IMG/VR virus record: IMGVR_UViG_3300027899_000001
Span: 270,373-334,372 of that record
Direction: 5' to 3' (one strand)
Source of the DNA: a virus
Length of the DNA stretch: 64,000 nucleotides
Both the position numbers and the translations under genes were made by a program. Below are positions 1 through 8,431 of this stretch, one piece after another. Under the pieces are notes generated by a model that saw only the letters and a program-made list of their open reading frames with translations, made no database searches and was not told the DNA's origin. Position 1 is the stretch's first letter. The number at the start of each line of letters is the position of its first letter.

Positions 1-264
1 CCGTAGAGATATCGCGTTCTCTAAAGTAATAGAACCATATTCTATCCAAAGACCTATAGAATCTACTTCATCTGGTGCACTGGTTAAAAGATCATCGAAA
101 ATACTCGTGACAATTTGTTCAGTCAATGCTTCGTTTAGTATATAGTTTTCAGGAATTTCAAATTTAGCAGATATTTTTTTAAGGTATTCTGCTTTGCCTT
201 CTTCTATATCAGTATCTCTTTTCATCAAAGAGATTGATATACTTTTAATTAAGTTTAAATCCAT
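1..264 (-). CDS. Hypothetical protein, 3' end beyond the window
   Basis: An uninterrupted 88-codon reading frame begins at the ATG at 264 (MDLNLIKSISISLMKRD) and runs off the left edge, so the C-terminus is unknown. It contains a stretch ILNEALTEQIV near residue 40. LNE followed by A is the same tripeptide context as the predicted prohead-protease site in the capsid protein of this window, so it may be another head-associated protein (inference). No domain recognised. Confidence 0.6.
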   Translation of the reverse strand, partial: MDLNLIKSISISLMKRDTDIEEGKAEYLKKISAKFEIPENYILNEALTEQIVTSIFDDLLTSAPDEVDSIGLWIEYGSITLENAISLR

Positions 265-287
265 AAACTAATTTTTTTATTATATAT

Positions 288-620
288 TTATGTTTGTCTA
301 ATTCTAAATCCTCTTCGTTGTAACATTTTTTGTAACATCTCAGAATCAAACCAGGGGTTTTCTCCTTTTATTTTACAATATTCATTAATAAACATTTGTA
401 TATCATGATGATATTTTTCATTTATATAATAAGTATTAGATTTAATTATATCGTTAGGTATTGTAGGAGTTTTTAAAATTTGAGGTAATATTTTTATTAT
501 ATATTGAAACATTCGTACATCATCAGGAAAATTTTTCTTGGTGTGAGTTATTCCAATACCCATATCATAAATGGGATCAGATTCTTCTACAAATTTTTCA
601 AATACATATTGCGCTTTCAA
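288..620 (-). CDS. Hypothetical protein with the EESDPIYDMGIG leader
   Basis: 110 residues. The first ~23 residues (leader core FEKFVEESDPIYDMGIG) are nearly identical to the leaders of the proteins at 39322, 40143 and 53147, while the rest (mostly helical, charged, ending in RRGFRIRQT) is unrelated. A shared short leader on otherwise different proteins argues for a targeting or processing signal rather than a common enzymatic domain. It lies in the head-protein neighbourhood. Function unknown. Confidence 0.75.
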   Translation of the reverse strand: MKAQYVFEKFVEESDPIYDMGIGITHTKKNFPDDVRMFQYIIKILPQILKTPTIPNDIIKSNTYYINEKYHHDIQMFINEYCKIKGENPWFDSEMLQKMLQRRGFRIRQT

Positions 621-670
621 ATTTAATTTATTTTATTTATATATTCAAAACTCTACATTAATATATAATA

Positions 671-728
671 AAAGAGGTGAGGCTCTGACAAGCCAATTGG
701 TAGTTTGGATAACCAACTGTCCCCCTTT
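671..728. other. Small three-way-junction RNA fold or terminator-like element
   Basis: A closing helix AAAGAGG/CCCCTTT (one mismatch) encloses two hairpins: GGCT-loop-AGCC and TTGGT-loop-ACCAA. It lies between two divergent starts: the minus gene starting at 620 and the plus-strand homing endonuclease starting at 764. GC content is well above the flanks. It could be a 5' leader structure, a small RNA or a remnant of the site the endonuclease gene invaded. Strand and function are not determined. Confidence 0.3.
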
Positions 729-763
729 AATTATATATTAGTCTAAAATAAAGTTTGGAAATC

Positions 764-1444
764 ATGAATCATCAAAAAGTCTATGAATCTATAATTCAGA
801 GAGCAAAATCTGAAAATAGAATTAAACTTAATAGAAATAATGAAAATTATATTTATTATGAAAATCATCATATTTTGCCCAAATGCTTAGGTGGAAATAA
901 TGATAAAGATAATTTGGTTTTATTAACAGCAAAGGAACATTATGTCTGTCATAAATTACTTACATATATTTATAAAGAAAACGCAAAAATATACGGTGCT
1001 TTTTTCTATATGTCATTTAATAAAAAATATGACAAATTTTTATCAGCTCGAGATTATGCTTACGCAATAGAATTAAATACTATCGCACATATTAATAAAA
1101 AACAATCGTTAGAAACAAAAGAAAAAAGAAGAAAATCAATGTTAGGTAAAAACAAAGGAAAAAAAATGAAAAAAGAATTTGGCGAAAACATTTCTAAACG
1201 TTTAAAAGGAAACATTCCTTGGAATAAAGGAAAACCCGGGTGTTTTTCAAATGATACTATTAATAAAATGTCAATAGCTGCAATAGGAGTAAAAAATTCA
1301 TTAGAATCAAATGAAAAAAATAGGCAATCTCATATAGGAAAAACTACATGGAATAAAGGATTAACAAAAGAAATTGATGAACGGGTTTTAAAATGTTCAC
1401 TTAAAATTTCTAAAACTCTTAAAAATAAAAATTTATTAAATTAA
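764..1444 (+). CDS. HNH homing endonuclease with NUMOD3 repeats
   Basis: 226 residues from the ATG at 764; an upstream TTG at 755 in frame is less likely. The N-terminal part has the phage HNH pattern YYENHHILPKCLGG followed by NLVLLTAKEHYVCH, giving the paired histidines of the beta-beta-alpha-metal site. The C-terminal half carries two or three NUMOD3-type DNA-binding repeats (GNIPWNKGK, KTTWNKGL). It stands alone on the plus strand among minus-strand head genes, and its stop overlaps the end of the SET-domain gene by 4 nt. That fits insertion of a free-standing selfish nuclease gene. Confidence 0.85.
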   Translation: MNHQKVYESIIQRAKSENRIKLNRNNENYIYYENHHILPKCLGGNNDKDNLVLLTAKEHYVCHKLLTYIYKENAKIYGAFFYMSFNKKYDKFLSARDYAYAIELNTIAHINKKQSLETKEKRRKSMLGKNKGKKMKKEFGENISKRLKGNIPWNKGKPGCFSNDTINKMSIAAIGVKNSLESNEKNRQSHIGKTTWNKGLTKEIDERVLKCSLKISKTLKNKNLLN

Positions 1445-2145
1445 GACTGGCCCGGACCCTTTATAGCAATTCCGCTAATTGCAGGGTTGGATCTATCATT
1501 AGGTTGCGAAAATTGTTTTACCCTATTCGCATCAGTTATATCGGCAGCATTTTGCTGAAGACCTATACTCTCTTCAACTTCTCCTTTGGCTGCTACTGCT
1601 TTACCATCTGTAACTTTATTAAGTTCTTCTGGAGCCATTGTTCCAAATCCTGAACGTTCTTCCCAATAATCTTTTCCATAATCAATTGTAAGTTGTTCTC
1701 CAGCTTTTATAGTTCTTGCTGCGATAAAATACATTTGACGATTATCTTTATTATAAGCAAATGTGATATTTGGTTGAGGTGAATGCCCATATAAACTGCC
1801 ATATCCAAGCACAATACCGTATTGCATTTTATTTTTATCGATTTCAAAAATATAATCTTTTAATCTTGGAACTGCTTTTGCTTCAAGACCCACAAAAATA
1901 ATAGGCGCAATTTCAACTATTTCTCCTTTAGCATATTGTGTTTTAGCTAACACAAGATATCCTCCATTCTTTTTCTTAGAATATTCTACACGATTAACAT
2001 TGAACACTTCTTTACGCGCTGTCAAGAAACCCCCTTTATCAGCAATATGTGAAGGTTTTACTACGATATCTGTTTTTTCAAACGGATTGTAAAATTCTTC
2101 ATCTAGTTTAGCAAATTGATCAAATGTTTTAATTTTATATTTCAT
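1441..2145 (-). CDS. SET-domain protein (putative lysine methyltransferase)
   Basis: 234 residues. After a leader of ~30 residues (MKYKIKTFDQFAKLDEE, similar to T4 capsid-targeting leaders), residues ~50-165 match a SET domain. Visible are a starting strand after KGGFLTARK, the GYGSLYGHSPQPN segment at the position of the family's NHS-x-x-PN motif, and GEQLTIDYG corresponding to the GEELTxDY motif that builds the SAM/lysine site. SET proteins methylate lysines using SAM. Position and leader suggest it may be packaged in the head or act on virion proteins (inference). The C-terminal 70 residues are low-complexity. Confidence 0.8.
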   Translation of the reverse strand: MKYKIKTFDQFAKLDEEFYNPFEKTDIVVKPSHIADKGGFLTARKEVFNVNRVEYSKKKNGGYLVLAKTQYAKGEIVEIAPIIFVGLEAKAVPRLKDYIFEIDKNKMQYGIVLGYGSLYGHSPQPNITFAYNKDNRQMYFIAARTIKAGEQLTIDYGKDYWEERSGFGTMAPEELNKVTDGKAVAAKGEVEESIGLQQNAADITDANRVKQFSQPNDRSNPAISGIAIKGPGQS

Positions 2146-2166
2146 GATTGAATTAATTTTTTATAT

Positions 2167-2892
2167 TTATTCATCTGATATATTTCTTTCTTTCAACTTA
2201 TGATAATATTGAGCAAATTTATGAGCTAATATTTTTTTAACTTTAGGAGTTAAAAAAGTATTCCATAGTTCATAATGTACACCGAATATCTTTTTAAATT
2301 CATTATATAGATTATTGATGTTTTTAATATGCCCATTTTCATCAAAAAAATCTAATTTACTAATGGTTTCTAAGAAAAAAGAATGTATTTCTTCAGTACT
2401 ATTATAATAACGACGATTAAACTGATCTCCTGAAAGTCCAGGCGCTTGATACGATTTTTTTAAGGGCATATTAGAATTTTTTCCTTTACTACGATACCAA
2501 TTATATGCATGACTTAATTCATGTAGTATTCTTTCATATTTATTTCCATGAATTATTATTAAGCCCTTTGAAAATTGTAATTCATTTAAAAGTCCATATT
2601 TTTTTAATTGAGCATTAGTTCTATTAAAAGCAGTGGGCGGTAAAAAGCTACCAGAAAATTCAAAATTAGGAAAATATAATCTAATTGCTACATCTTGTAT
2701 CATTTTATACGTATCACTTTTTTCTATGTCTACTAAATCTTTTATAAAATATGTTTCATTTGATTTAATTTCTTTATTTTCAGTTTTACGTAAAATTATT
2801 TGCGCTAATTTTTTTAAGTCAATATAACTATCATATGTTTCATTTAAAACAGAATATTTTTTATATAAATCGTAAGAGATAAAATTGTTCAT
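2167..2892 (-). CDS. HExxH metallopeptidase-like protein
   Basis: 241 residues. The motif ERILHELSHAYNWYRSKGK around residues 121-139 is a zinc-metalloprotease signature (HExxH with ELSHAY), and a downstream STEEIHSFFLE could supply the third ligand. No signal peptide is present. The N-terminal stretch YKKYSVLNETYDS holds an LNE tripeptide, the predicted prohead-protease site type in this phage, so the protein may be matured and packaged (inference). It sits in a tight minus-strand block of putative head-internal proteins. Peptidase activity is not proven. Confidence 0.6.
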   Translation of the reverse strand: MNNFISYDLYKKYSVLNETYDSYIDLKKLAQIILRKTENKEIKSNETYFIKDLVDIEKSDTYKMIQDVAIRLYFPNFEFSGSFLPPTAFNRTNAQLKKYGLLNELQFSKGLIIIHGNKYERILHELSHAYNWYRSKGKNSNMPLKKSYQAPGLSGDQFNRRYYNSTEEIHSFFLETISKLDFFDENGHIKNINNLYNEFKKIFGVHYELWNTFLTPKVKKILAHKFAQYYHKLKERNISDE

Positions 2893-2909
2893 ATCTATTT
2901 TTATATGAA

Positions 2910-3521
2910 TTATGGCTTATATTGTATTGGCTTTGATTTATTAGTATCATCTTTATAATCTGAAAATGATTGAAATGTTTGTGATTTATATTTTGGCATC
3001 TTTCCTTTATTTGTTACAAAGATTTTTTTGAATTCATTAAAACTCATTGTTCCTACTGCCATGCGTTTAATTTGATTTATAAATTGAGAAATATGATTAG
3101 GATGAAGCAACATTGCTGTAAACTTTTTACTTAATTCATTTTCCGTACCTGCATATCTTTTATATTCATATTCAGGAAGAGCCATTTTTCTAATGTATGT
3201 TCTTACTCCATTCAATAAAGATTCATAGTATTTTTTTGCTAATAAGTATTTTTCAATATAATCAGCAGCTTCGTAATAAAAATCAATATTATGTTCAACT
3301 TTATCAATTTCAGACTTAGGATAATTTCCTTCTAATTCACGAATGTTAATTTTATTTAACAAACTATTTAAACGATCAATATCGTCTAATGTTCTGCTTA
3401 TAATAGTATCTTTTTGAATTTCAGAAACTTGATTTGATTCAAATTGATCAAATACATCAGAAATACTTTTATATAAATATTTTGATTGTTTATAAAATTC
3501 TACTGTACTCTTTAAACTCAT
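2910..3521 (-). CDS. Hypothetical helical protein of the head block
   Basis: 203 residues, mostly alpha-helical and charged, with a basic C-terminus (PKYKSQTFQSFSDYKDD). No family recognised. It lies 17 nt downstream of the 329-residue protein and just upstream of the metallopeptidase-like gene in one minus-strand run, so it is probably co-expressed with head genes. Confidence 0.65.
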   Translation of the reverse strand: MSLKSTVEFYKQSKYLYKSISDVFDQFESNQVSEIQKDTIISRTLDDIDRLNSLLNKINIRELEGNYPKSEIDKVEHNIDFYYEAADYIEKYLLAKKYYESLLNGVRTYIRKMALPEYEYKRYAGTENELSKKFTAMLLHPNHISQFINQIKRMAVGTMSFNEFKKIFVTNKGKMPKYKSQTFQSFSDYKDDTNKSKPIQYKP

Positions 3522-3537
3522 TATTAAAATTATTTTA

Positions 3538-4527
3538 TTATGCTAATTTACCTGTTTGTTCACCTTCTACTTTAGTTTCATCTGTGAGAGGCCCTTCAAA
3601 TGATTTAGCATATTTAATATCGCATTGATTGTTTTCTTTTTCTCCAACTATCTTATATGTTATTAATTTATCATCAACACTAACTATTACTACTTCTTTT
3701 TCTCCTATGCCTTTAATATTAATTTTATATTTTTTTCCAACTTCAAGTTTAGGAGTTTGTTTTTCTGTTTGTGCTTCTTCTTGATCTTTTTGTATTTTAG
3801 CCTTTTGTTCTTCTGTTTGTGTAGTAGTTTCTTGAATTTTCTCATCGTTGTATCTATTAGCATAAGAACTTTCATCATAAAGTTTGTAGGCTTCTTCATT
3901 AGTCAATACTTTTCTTGCATCAGCTTCAATAGTTTTTGAAATGTATGAATATGCATTCATTTGAATTTGTGTATGTAATAATTGCCAATAATTTTTTAAT
4001 TTAAGAGCAGCAGCATCTTTTCCACCTTTAAAAAATGCAGCTGTTGCATCTAATATTCCTGTTATAGTTGATGATGTTTCTGCATTACTAATTTTTTTAT
4101 CAAAAGCAGCATCTGCATTAGATAAAAATTTATCTACTGCGCCATAAATAGCATCTAATTGTCTTTTTTGTAAATTCGATGTCGTTTTAATTTTATTATT
4201 TAAAATTTTCTTTAATTCTTCGCCTTTTTTATTTTCTTTAATAGCTTCTGCTAAAGCAGTAGTTACACTTCTTTCTAATTTTAATACATTAGGAAGATAT
4301 TTATTTATTATTTTTTCTGTTACTTGGTCTTGAGTTCTTTTTGCAGTTTTATTTAAAGTTCTTTTAATTCTACCCCATTTTGTAAAAAGGTTTCCTTTTT
4401 CTGTTTCGACATCTTCAGGTTTTCCTGCAATTGTTTCATTGGCTTCATTTAAACCCAATTCTTTAAATAAACTATTTCCATTTATATCAACAACTTCAGA
4501 AAGTTGTAAGTATTCACTATATTTCAT
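3538..4527 (-). CDS. Putative internal head protein with cleavable leader
   Basis: 329 residues, helical and Lys/Glu/Thr-rich. The N-terminus (MKYSEYLQLSEVV ... KELGLNEANET) contains LNE followed by A near residue 28, matching the predicted processing site of the major capsid protein. T4 internal head proteins carry comparable short N-terminal leaders cut by gp21. Residues 240-330 include a beta-rich segment (KLEVGKKYKINIKGIGEKEVVIVS). The family is not recognised; the internal-head role is inferred from leader and context. Confidence 0.65.
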   Translation of the reverse strand: MKYSEYLQLSEVVDINGNSLFKELGLNEANETIAGKPEDVETEKGNLFTKWGRIKRTLNKTAKRTQDQVTEKIINKYLPNVLKLERSVTTALAEAIKENKKGEELKKILNNKIKTTSNLQKRQLDAIYGAVDKFLSNADAAFDKKISNAETSSTITGILDATAAFFKGGKDAAALKLKNYWQLLHTQIQMNAYSYISKTIEADARKVLTNEEAYKLYDESSYANRYNDEKIQETTTQTEEQKAKIQKDQEEAQTEKQTPKLEVGKKYKINIKGIGEKEVVIVSVDDKLITYKIVGEKENNQCDIKYAKSFEGPLTDETKVEGEQTGKLA

Positions 4528-4601
4528 AATCTTCTTACTTTTATTTTTATATATATTCTAGTACAAAAAGCTTTGAATATATAAAATAAAATATTACTAC
4601 T

Positions 4602-5909
4602 ATGAAACATGTATATGAATCTTTAAAAGAATTTAATGATTATAAATTCTTCAAACTTTTAGAAGAAAAAGAAGAACCTGGTACTGATAAGCAAAATCTA
4701 CAATCTAAAGAAAAAGATGGTTTAGCTATTATAGATAAGGTCATAAAGAATTTTGATGACTTTAAAAAAGATGCTAAAGGTGAAATTCTTAAGTATAAAG
4801 AATTCTGGGAAGAAAATCAGCAAACTAAAAAGGCATTTTCTAATGGAGATGTCTATAAAATGTATGATGGTAATTACGTTGTAGGTGTTCTTGAATTACC
4901 AGTAGAAACATTATCTGATGGTAGTATAGAAGGTGGATTAGGAGCAACAGATGAACCAGTAGAAGAGATTATTGAAGGCAAAGAATTAATGGAAGCTACA
5001 AAAGAAGAAGACGATTTAGGTCTTGATCTTGGTTTAACAGATGAACCCATAACAGAACCTAATACTAGTCCTGCTCCAAATGAAGTTCCAGCAGATCCTA
5101 ATACACAAGAATTAGAAGAGCCTGCTCCTGATCAATCGGGAAATTCAGGATTAACTGATCAATCTCCAGTAGAAGAACCTCCAATGGATCAAGCACCAGT
5201 TGAAGAACCTTCGCCAGATCTTACAGCGCCCCAAACATATTTAGTAGTATATGACATGTCAGGTGATGATAAAGAAGAAATTTTTAGATGTGGTTCTAAT
5301 AATGTAGTTCAAGGATTTCAAGCATTCTATAATGACACTTTTAAAGGATCAATGAAAAATGCTATATTACAATATAAGAAACAAAAAGAACAAGAAAAAG
5401 CTGAAGCTGAAAAAACAGAGAAGAAAAAAGTTCAAGCTGAAAAACAAACTAAAGTTCAAAAATTCTTAGGTGAAGCTCTTGAAGAAGATATGCCAGAAGA
5501 TGATGAAATGCAGTCTTGGCTTGATGAAGTAAGAGATTATCTTATATCTGAATATGAAATTGAAGAAGATGTAGTAGATGATTTCTTAGAATTAGCTTCT
5601 GAACAATTAGCTGATTTATTTGATGGAGGATCAAGTGCATTTGATGCAGCTGGAACAGTTGCTACAGATGAAGATATTTTATCAGAACTTGATAAAGATG
5701 ATGAAGACGAAGATGATATTGACATAGAAGATGAAGATGAATTAGATGATGAAGATCTTGAGGATCTTGGTGAAGAAGAAGATGAAGAAGAATATCCTGA
5801 AGATGAAGATGATGAAGAAGATGATGACGATACACATGAAGAAGAATTAGGAAAAATAATTGGAAGAGATACAATGAGACGTCCATTACGTTTATCAGAT
5901 GAAGATTAA
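4602..5909 (+). CDS. Highly acidic protein
   Basis: 435 residues. Residues ~135-205 are a Pro/Glu/Asp-rich low-complexity linker (repeats like PVEEPP and APVEEPSPDL). Residues 210-260 form a short folded region (TYLVVYDMSGDDKEEIFRCG). A coiled-coil Lys/Glu segment follows, and the last 90 residues are almost pure Asp/Glu. The N-terminus MKHVYESLKEFNDYKFFKLLEEKEE resembles the head-protein leaders. Acidic phage proteins of this kind can be scaffold cores or DNA mimics; neither can be chosen here. It is divergent from the minus head block and is followed by a strong hairpin. Confidence 0.7.
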   Translation: MKHVYESLKEFNDYKFFKLLEEKEEPGTDKQNLQSKEKDGLAIIDKVIKNFDDFKKDAKGEILKYKEFWEENQQTKKAFSNGDVYKMYDGNYVVGVLELPVETLSDGSIEGGLGATDEPVEEIIEGKELMEATKEEDDLGLDLGLTDEPITEPNTSPAPNEVPADPNTQELEEPAPDQSGNSGLTDQSPVEEPPMDQAPVEEPSPDLTAPQTYLVVYDMSGDDKEEIFRCGSNNVVQGFQAFYNDTFKGSMKNAILQYKKQKEQEKAEAEKTEKKKVQAEKQTKVQKFLGEALEEDMPEDDEMQSWLDEVRDYLISEYEIEEDVVDDFLELASEQLADLFDGGSSAFDAAGTVATDEDILSELDKDDEDEDDIDIEDEDELDDEDLEDLGEEEDEEEYPEDEDDEEDDDDTHEEELGKIIGRDTMRRPLRLSDED

Positions 5910-5926
5910 TAAAATATAAAATTTAA

Positions 5927-5954
5927 AACAAAGGGAACTTCGGTTCCCTTTGTT
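5927..5954. terminator. Strong hairpin terminator with TTCG tetraloop
   Basis: A perfect 12-bp stem AACAAAGGGAAC/GTTCCCTTTGTT closes a UUCG tetraloop 17 nt after the stop of the acidic protein. A/T-rich flanks on both sides would let it act in either direction. It separates the acidic-protein gene from the glycosylation cluster. Confidence 0.85.
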
Positions 5955-5975
5955 ATTTAACAAAACTTTAACAAG

Positions 5976-6013
5976 ATATCAGCGTATAATATAAAATATT
6001 TGTTTATATTTAC
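5976..6013 (+). promoter_or_regulatory. Putative promoter of the glycosylation cluster
   Basis: GTTTATATTTAC at 6002-6013, with TATCAG about 20 nt upstream, matches the element seen upstream of at least seven other genes in this window and resembles the Bacteroidota -7 box TAnnTTTG. The ATG of the first glycosyltransferase is only 11 nt downstream, implying a very short leader. No comparably clear element was seen later in the cluster, so this may drive a very long transcript. Confidence 0.6.
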
Positions 6014-6024
6014 AATAAAATTTT

Positions 6025-6831
6025 ATGAGCAAACACTTTGACGAAATTATCATAATTGGTCTTGAGAGGTGTCAAAACAGAATTGACATGGTTGAATCTC
6101 AACTTAAAAATTTTAATCTTCCCTATCGTATCTTTCCCGCATTTGATGGACAGCAAATAGCAAATCCGTCAATGAAAACAATGACACGTGCTCCTCTTAA
6201 AGCATTTTCTAATTTTAATCCCAGTAGACCTAAATATCTTCCGGGTATGTTATGTTGTGGGTTATCTCATATAGCAGCAATGAAACATGCTCAGATGATG
6301 AATCTTAAAGGAATACTTTTACTTGAAGATGATGTCATATTATCTCCTGATTTTGCAGATAGATTAAAATTGATTGAAGAAGTTCCAGACGATGCAGATT
6401 TAATTTATATTGGAGCTATTGTGACAAGCGATCATTTAAGTAAGAAATATAAAATATCTGAACATGTATGGGATGCTCAGAAAATGAGTCTTTACGCAAC
6501 TCATTCCTTTATAGTCACGCGTAAAGGATATACACCAGTTATTAAAAAAATGATGGAATGCGAAGATACATGCGATTCATTATTAGTTGAAGGTGTTCAA
6601 AAACAGGAAATTAAAGCATATGCAGTAATTCCATTTTGTACATATCAAATAGAAGGAACATCAGAAATTGATGGTAAAAAGAAATCATTAAATCATACAA
6701 AAACTTTATATTCTCCGGATGAAAATTTTAGTAACATGGGAGGCTATGATCGTAAAACTAAAATGAATGTTAATGATATAACAAGTGAATATAGCTACGA
6801 AAAAAGTGCAAAACCTAAATCTTTATTCTAA
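6025..6831 (+). CDS. Glycosyltransferase family 25-like
   Basis: 268 residues. The GT25 (LOS/LPS-type, procollagen galactosyltransferase-like) pattern is clear: IIIGLERCQNRIDMVESQL at the N-terminus, PGMLCCGLSHIAAMKHA, then LLLEDDVILSPDF, which has the acidic EDD nucleotide-sugar site. It is the first gene of the sugar cluster and lies directly behind the putative promoter. Two more GT25-like proteins occur in the window (9927, 21469). Acceptor unknown. Confidence 0.85.
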   Translation: MSKHFDEIIIIGLERCQNRIDMVESQLKNFNLPYRIFPAFDGQQIANPSMKTMTRAPLKAFSNFNPSRPKYLPGMLCCGLSHIAAMKHAQMMNLKGILLLEDDVILSPDFADRLKLIEEVPDDADLIYIGAIVTSDHLSKKYKISEHVWDAQKMSLYATHSFIVTRKGYTPVIKKMMECEDTCDSLLVEGVQKQEIKAYAVIPFCTYQIEGTSEIDGKKKSLNHTKTLYSPDENFSNMGGYDRKTKMNVNDITSEYSYEKSAKPKSLF

Positions 6832-6965
6832 TGAACGAAAACAAATGTCCAAAACATGAATTAGTCTTCGTAAGAAATATCTACGAAGACAAAAAAAGTG
6901 AATGGAAATGTTCTAAATGTGGAAAAACAAAATATAAAAAATATCTTAATAAAAGAGAAAAATGA
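6831..6965 (+). CDS. Small zinc-ribbon protein
   Basis: 44 residues, MNENKCPKHELVFVRN... with one CxxH knuckle near the start and CSKCGK near the end, a likely single zinc ribbon. Start and stop overlap the neighbouring genes (TAATG and ATGA junctions), the usual sign of translational coupling in this cluster. Function unknown. Confidence 0.6.
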   Translation: MNENKCPKHELVFVRNIYEDKKSEWKCSKCGKTKYKKYLNKREK

Positions 6966-7189
6966 ATGCACAAGAATATATCGATTATCTTAAAGATTTT
7001 GCTGAAAAAATAGATGATGAAACTCTTAAATCAGTAGGAATTAAATCTATTGCAATTATACAAGAAGTTCTTGCAAAAGATCCAATGAAACCAAAATTAT
7101 TGGTAAAAAAATTAGATGAAACACAATATAGTGTATATGGTAGAGATGAAATTTTAACAGAATTGAACAGAATATTTAGAGACGTATGA
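6962..7189 (+). CDS. Hypothetical 75-residue protein
   Basis: A small mixed alpha/beta protein (MNAQEYIDYLKDFAEKID ... RDEILTELNRIFRDV). It overlaps the preceding zinc-ribbon gene and the following glycosyltransferase by 4 nt each, so it belongs to the same coupled operon. No family recognised. Confidence 0.6.
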   Translation: MNAQEYIDYLKDFAEKIDDETLKSVGIKSIAIIQEVLAKDPMKPKLLVKKLDETQYSVYGRDEILTELNRIFRDV

Positions 7190-8430
7190 AAATAGCTTTA
7201 GTAATGGGAAGAGGCGCAGAAGGCGCCGGAATTCAACGATATGTTATTGAATTATCGACATTTTTATCTAAAAAACAAATTGAACATATTATCTATATCA
7301 TGGATGATAAAAAATGGGGACGTGGAGGATTTCAAACATTTCCTCAAAAACCATCTATGATTACAAAAGATAACATTGATAATTTTTCAGATGTATTGAA
7401 TAAATTTGATTATGTGTTTATCAATAGTGTTCCAAGTATTAAACATTCAGAATGGGCTATTGATGGATTTCTTAAAATGGTCAAGGGTATAAAAACCAAA
7501 AAGATTATATTTCAAAATGATCATAAAATAGCTTCTATTCATAGAAATGCTAATTTTATTGAGATGTGTGGTCTTTGTGATGGTATAGTATCTCATAGTA
7601 TTACATCTCCTTTCTATAATAAACTTGTAGATGTATATGGAGGCGCTGTTAGATCTAAATTTATTCAACTTCAAGTAGGATTTAATTTCTCTCAGTTAGC
7701 AAAATATCGTAAAGAAGATCATGTTAAAAAAATTACATATCTTGGTAGATATGCTACATTTAAACAACCTGACAGATTATTTGCTTTTCTTCCTTATGCT
7801 AAAGATAATGATATATTACTTGAAATGAAAGGTGTTGAAAGATCACTTGGCGCTTTGAATATCTTTTATGATGATATCGAAAATAAAATTCCCAAACATG
7901 ATATCATTCAGGTTGATAAAAATTTCTTTAAAACTGGAATGTCAGCTTTAGATGCTGATAGAAGTTATGAACATGTTTATATATATGGTCCTTATGATTA
8001 TGTAGATGGAATGGAAACATTAAGCAAATCATTAGTAGGCGCAGATTTTTATCATCTTAATGCAGATGCATATGGAGATAATTTTGAATATGCTCAATGT
8101 GAAATAATTGGAGTAGGAACAGTTCCTATGTTTGATTATCATTGGGCAGAAAATTGTTACATATATGAAAATGGTAAGAAAACTGATAAAAGATTTGTAG
8201 AACTTGATACTTATGGACTTTTTGTTAAAAAAGATTTAACAAATGTAAAGGAAATAGTAGAAAAAATTAACAATATATATTCTGATAAGAAACTTCATAA
8301 ACAATATTTAGATTGTAGTTTTGAAGTTACACGAAATCATTGTGATAGTGAATTTATATTTCAAAATCTTATAGATGGTATTTCAGGATTAGAAAAAGCA
8401 AAACAAATAAAAACTAAACCCTTATTTTAA
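7186..8430 (+). CDS. GT-B fold glycosyltransferase (GT4-like)
   Basis: 414 residues. The N-terminus has the GT4 nucleotide-binding start MKIALVMGRGAEGAGIQRYVIELSTFL (glycine-rich loop, then helix). The second half has YLGRYATFKQPDRLFAFLPYA and a late acidic region (FYHLNADAYGDNFEYAQCEIIGVGTVPMF) at the position where retaining GT4 enzymes bind the sugar nucleotide, although the classical EX7E is not exact. Likely a sugar-nucleotide-dependent transferase; acceptor unknown. Confidence 0.75.
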   Translation: MKIALVMGRGAEGAGIQRYVIELSTFLSKKQIEHIIYIMDDKKWGRGGFQTFPQKPSMITKDNIDNFSDVLNKFDYVFINSVPSIKHSEWAIDGFLKMVKGIKTKKIIFQNDHKIASIHRNANFIEMCGLCDGIVSHSITSPFYNKLVDVYGGAVRSKFIQLQVGFNFSQLAKYRKEDHVKKITYLGRYATFKQPDRLFAFLPYAKDNDILLEMKGVERSLGALNIFYDDIENKIPKHDIIQVDKNFFKTGMSALDADRSYEHVYIYGPYDYVDGMETLSKSLVGADFYHLNADAYGDNFEYAQCEIIGVGTVPMFDYHWAENCYIYENGKKTDKRFVELDTYGLFVKKDLTNVKEIVEKINNIYSDKKLHKQYLDCSFEVTRNHCDSEFIFQNLIDGISGLEKAKQIKTKPLF

Positions 8431-8431
8431 A

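Noticed and set aside
671-728. Hammerhead ribozyme in the small fold upstream of the first endonuclease gene
   Set aside because: The three-way shape is present, but the CUGANGA and GAAA core sequences are missing.
5537-5886. Minus-strand frames rich in Ser or in Leu/His opposite the acidic gene
   Set aside because: They are the antisense shadow of Asp/Glu codon runs.
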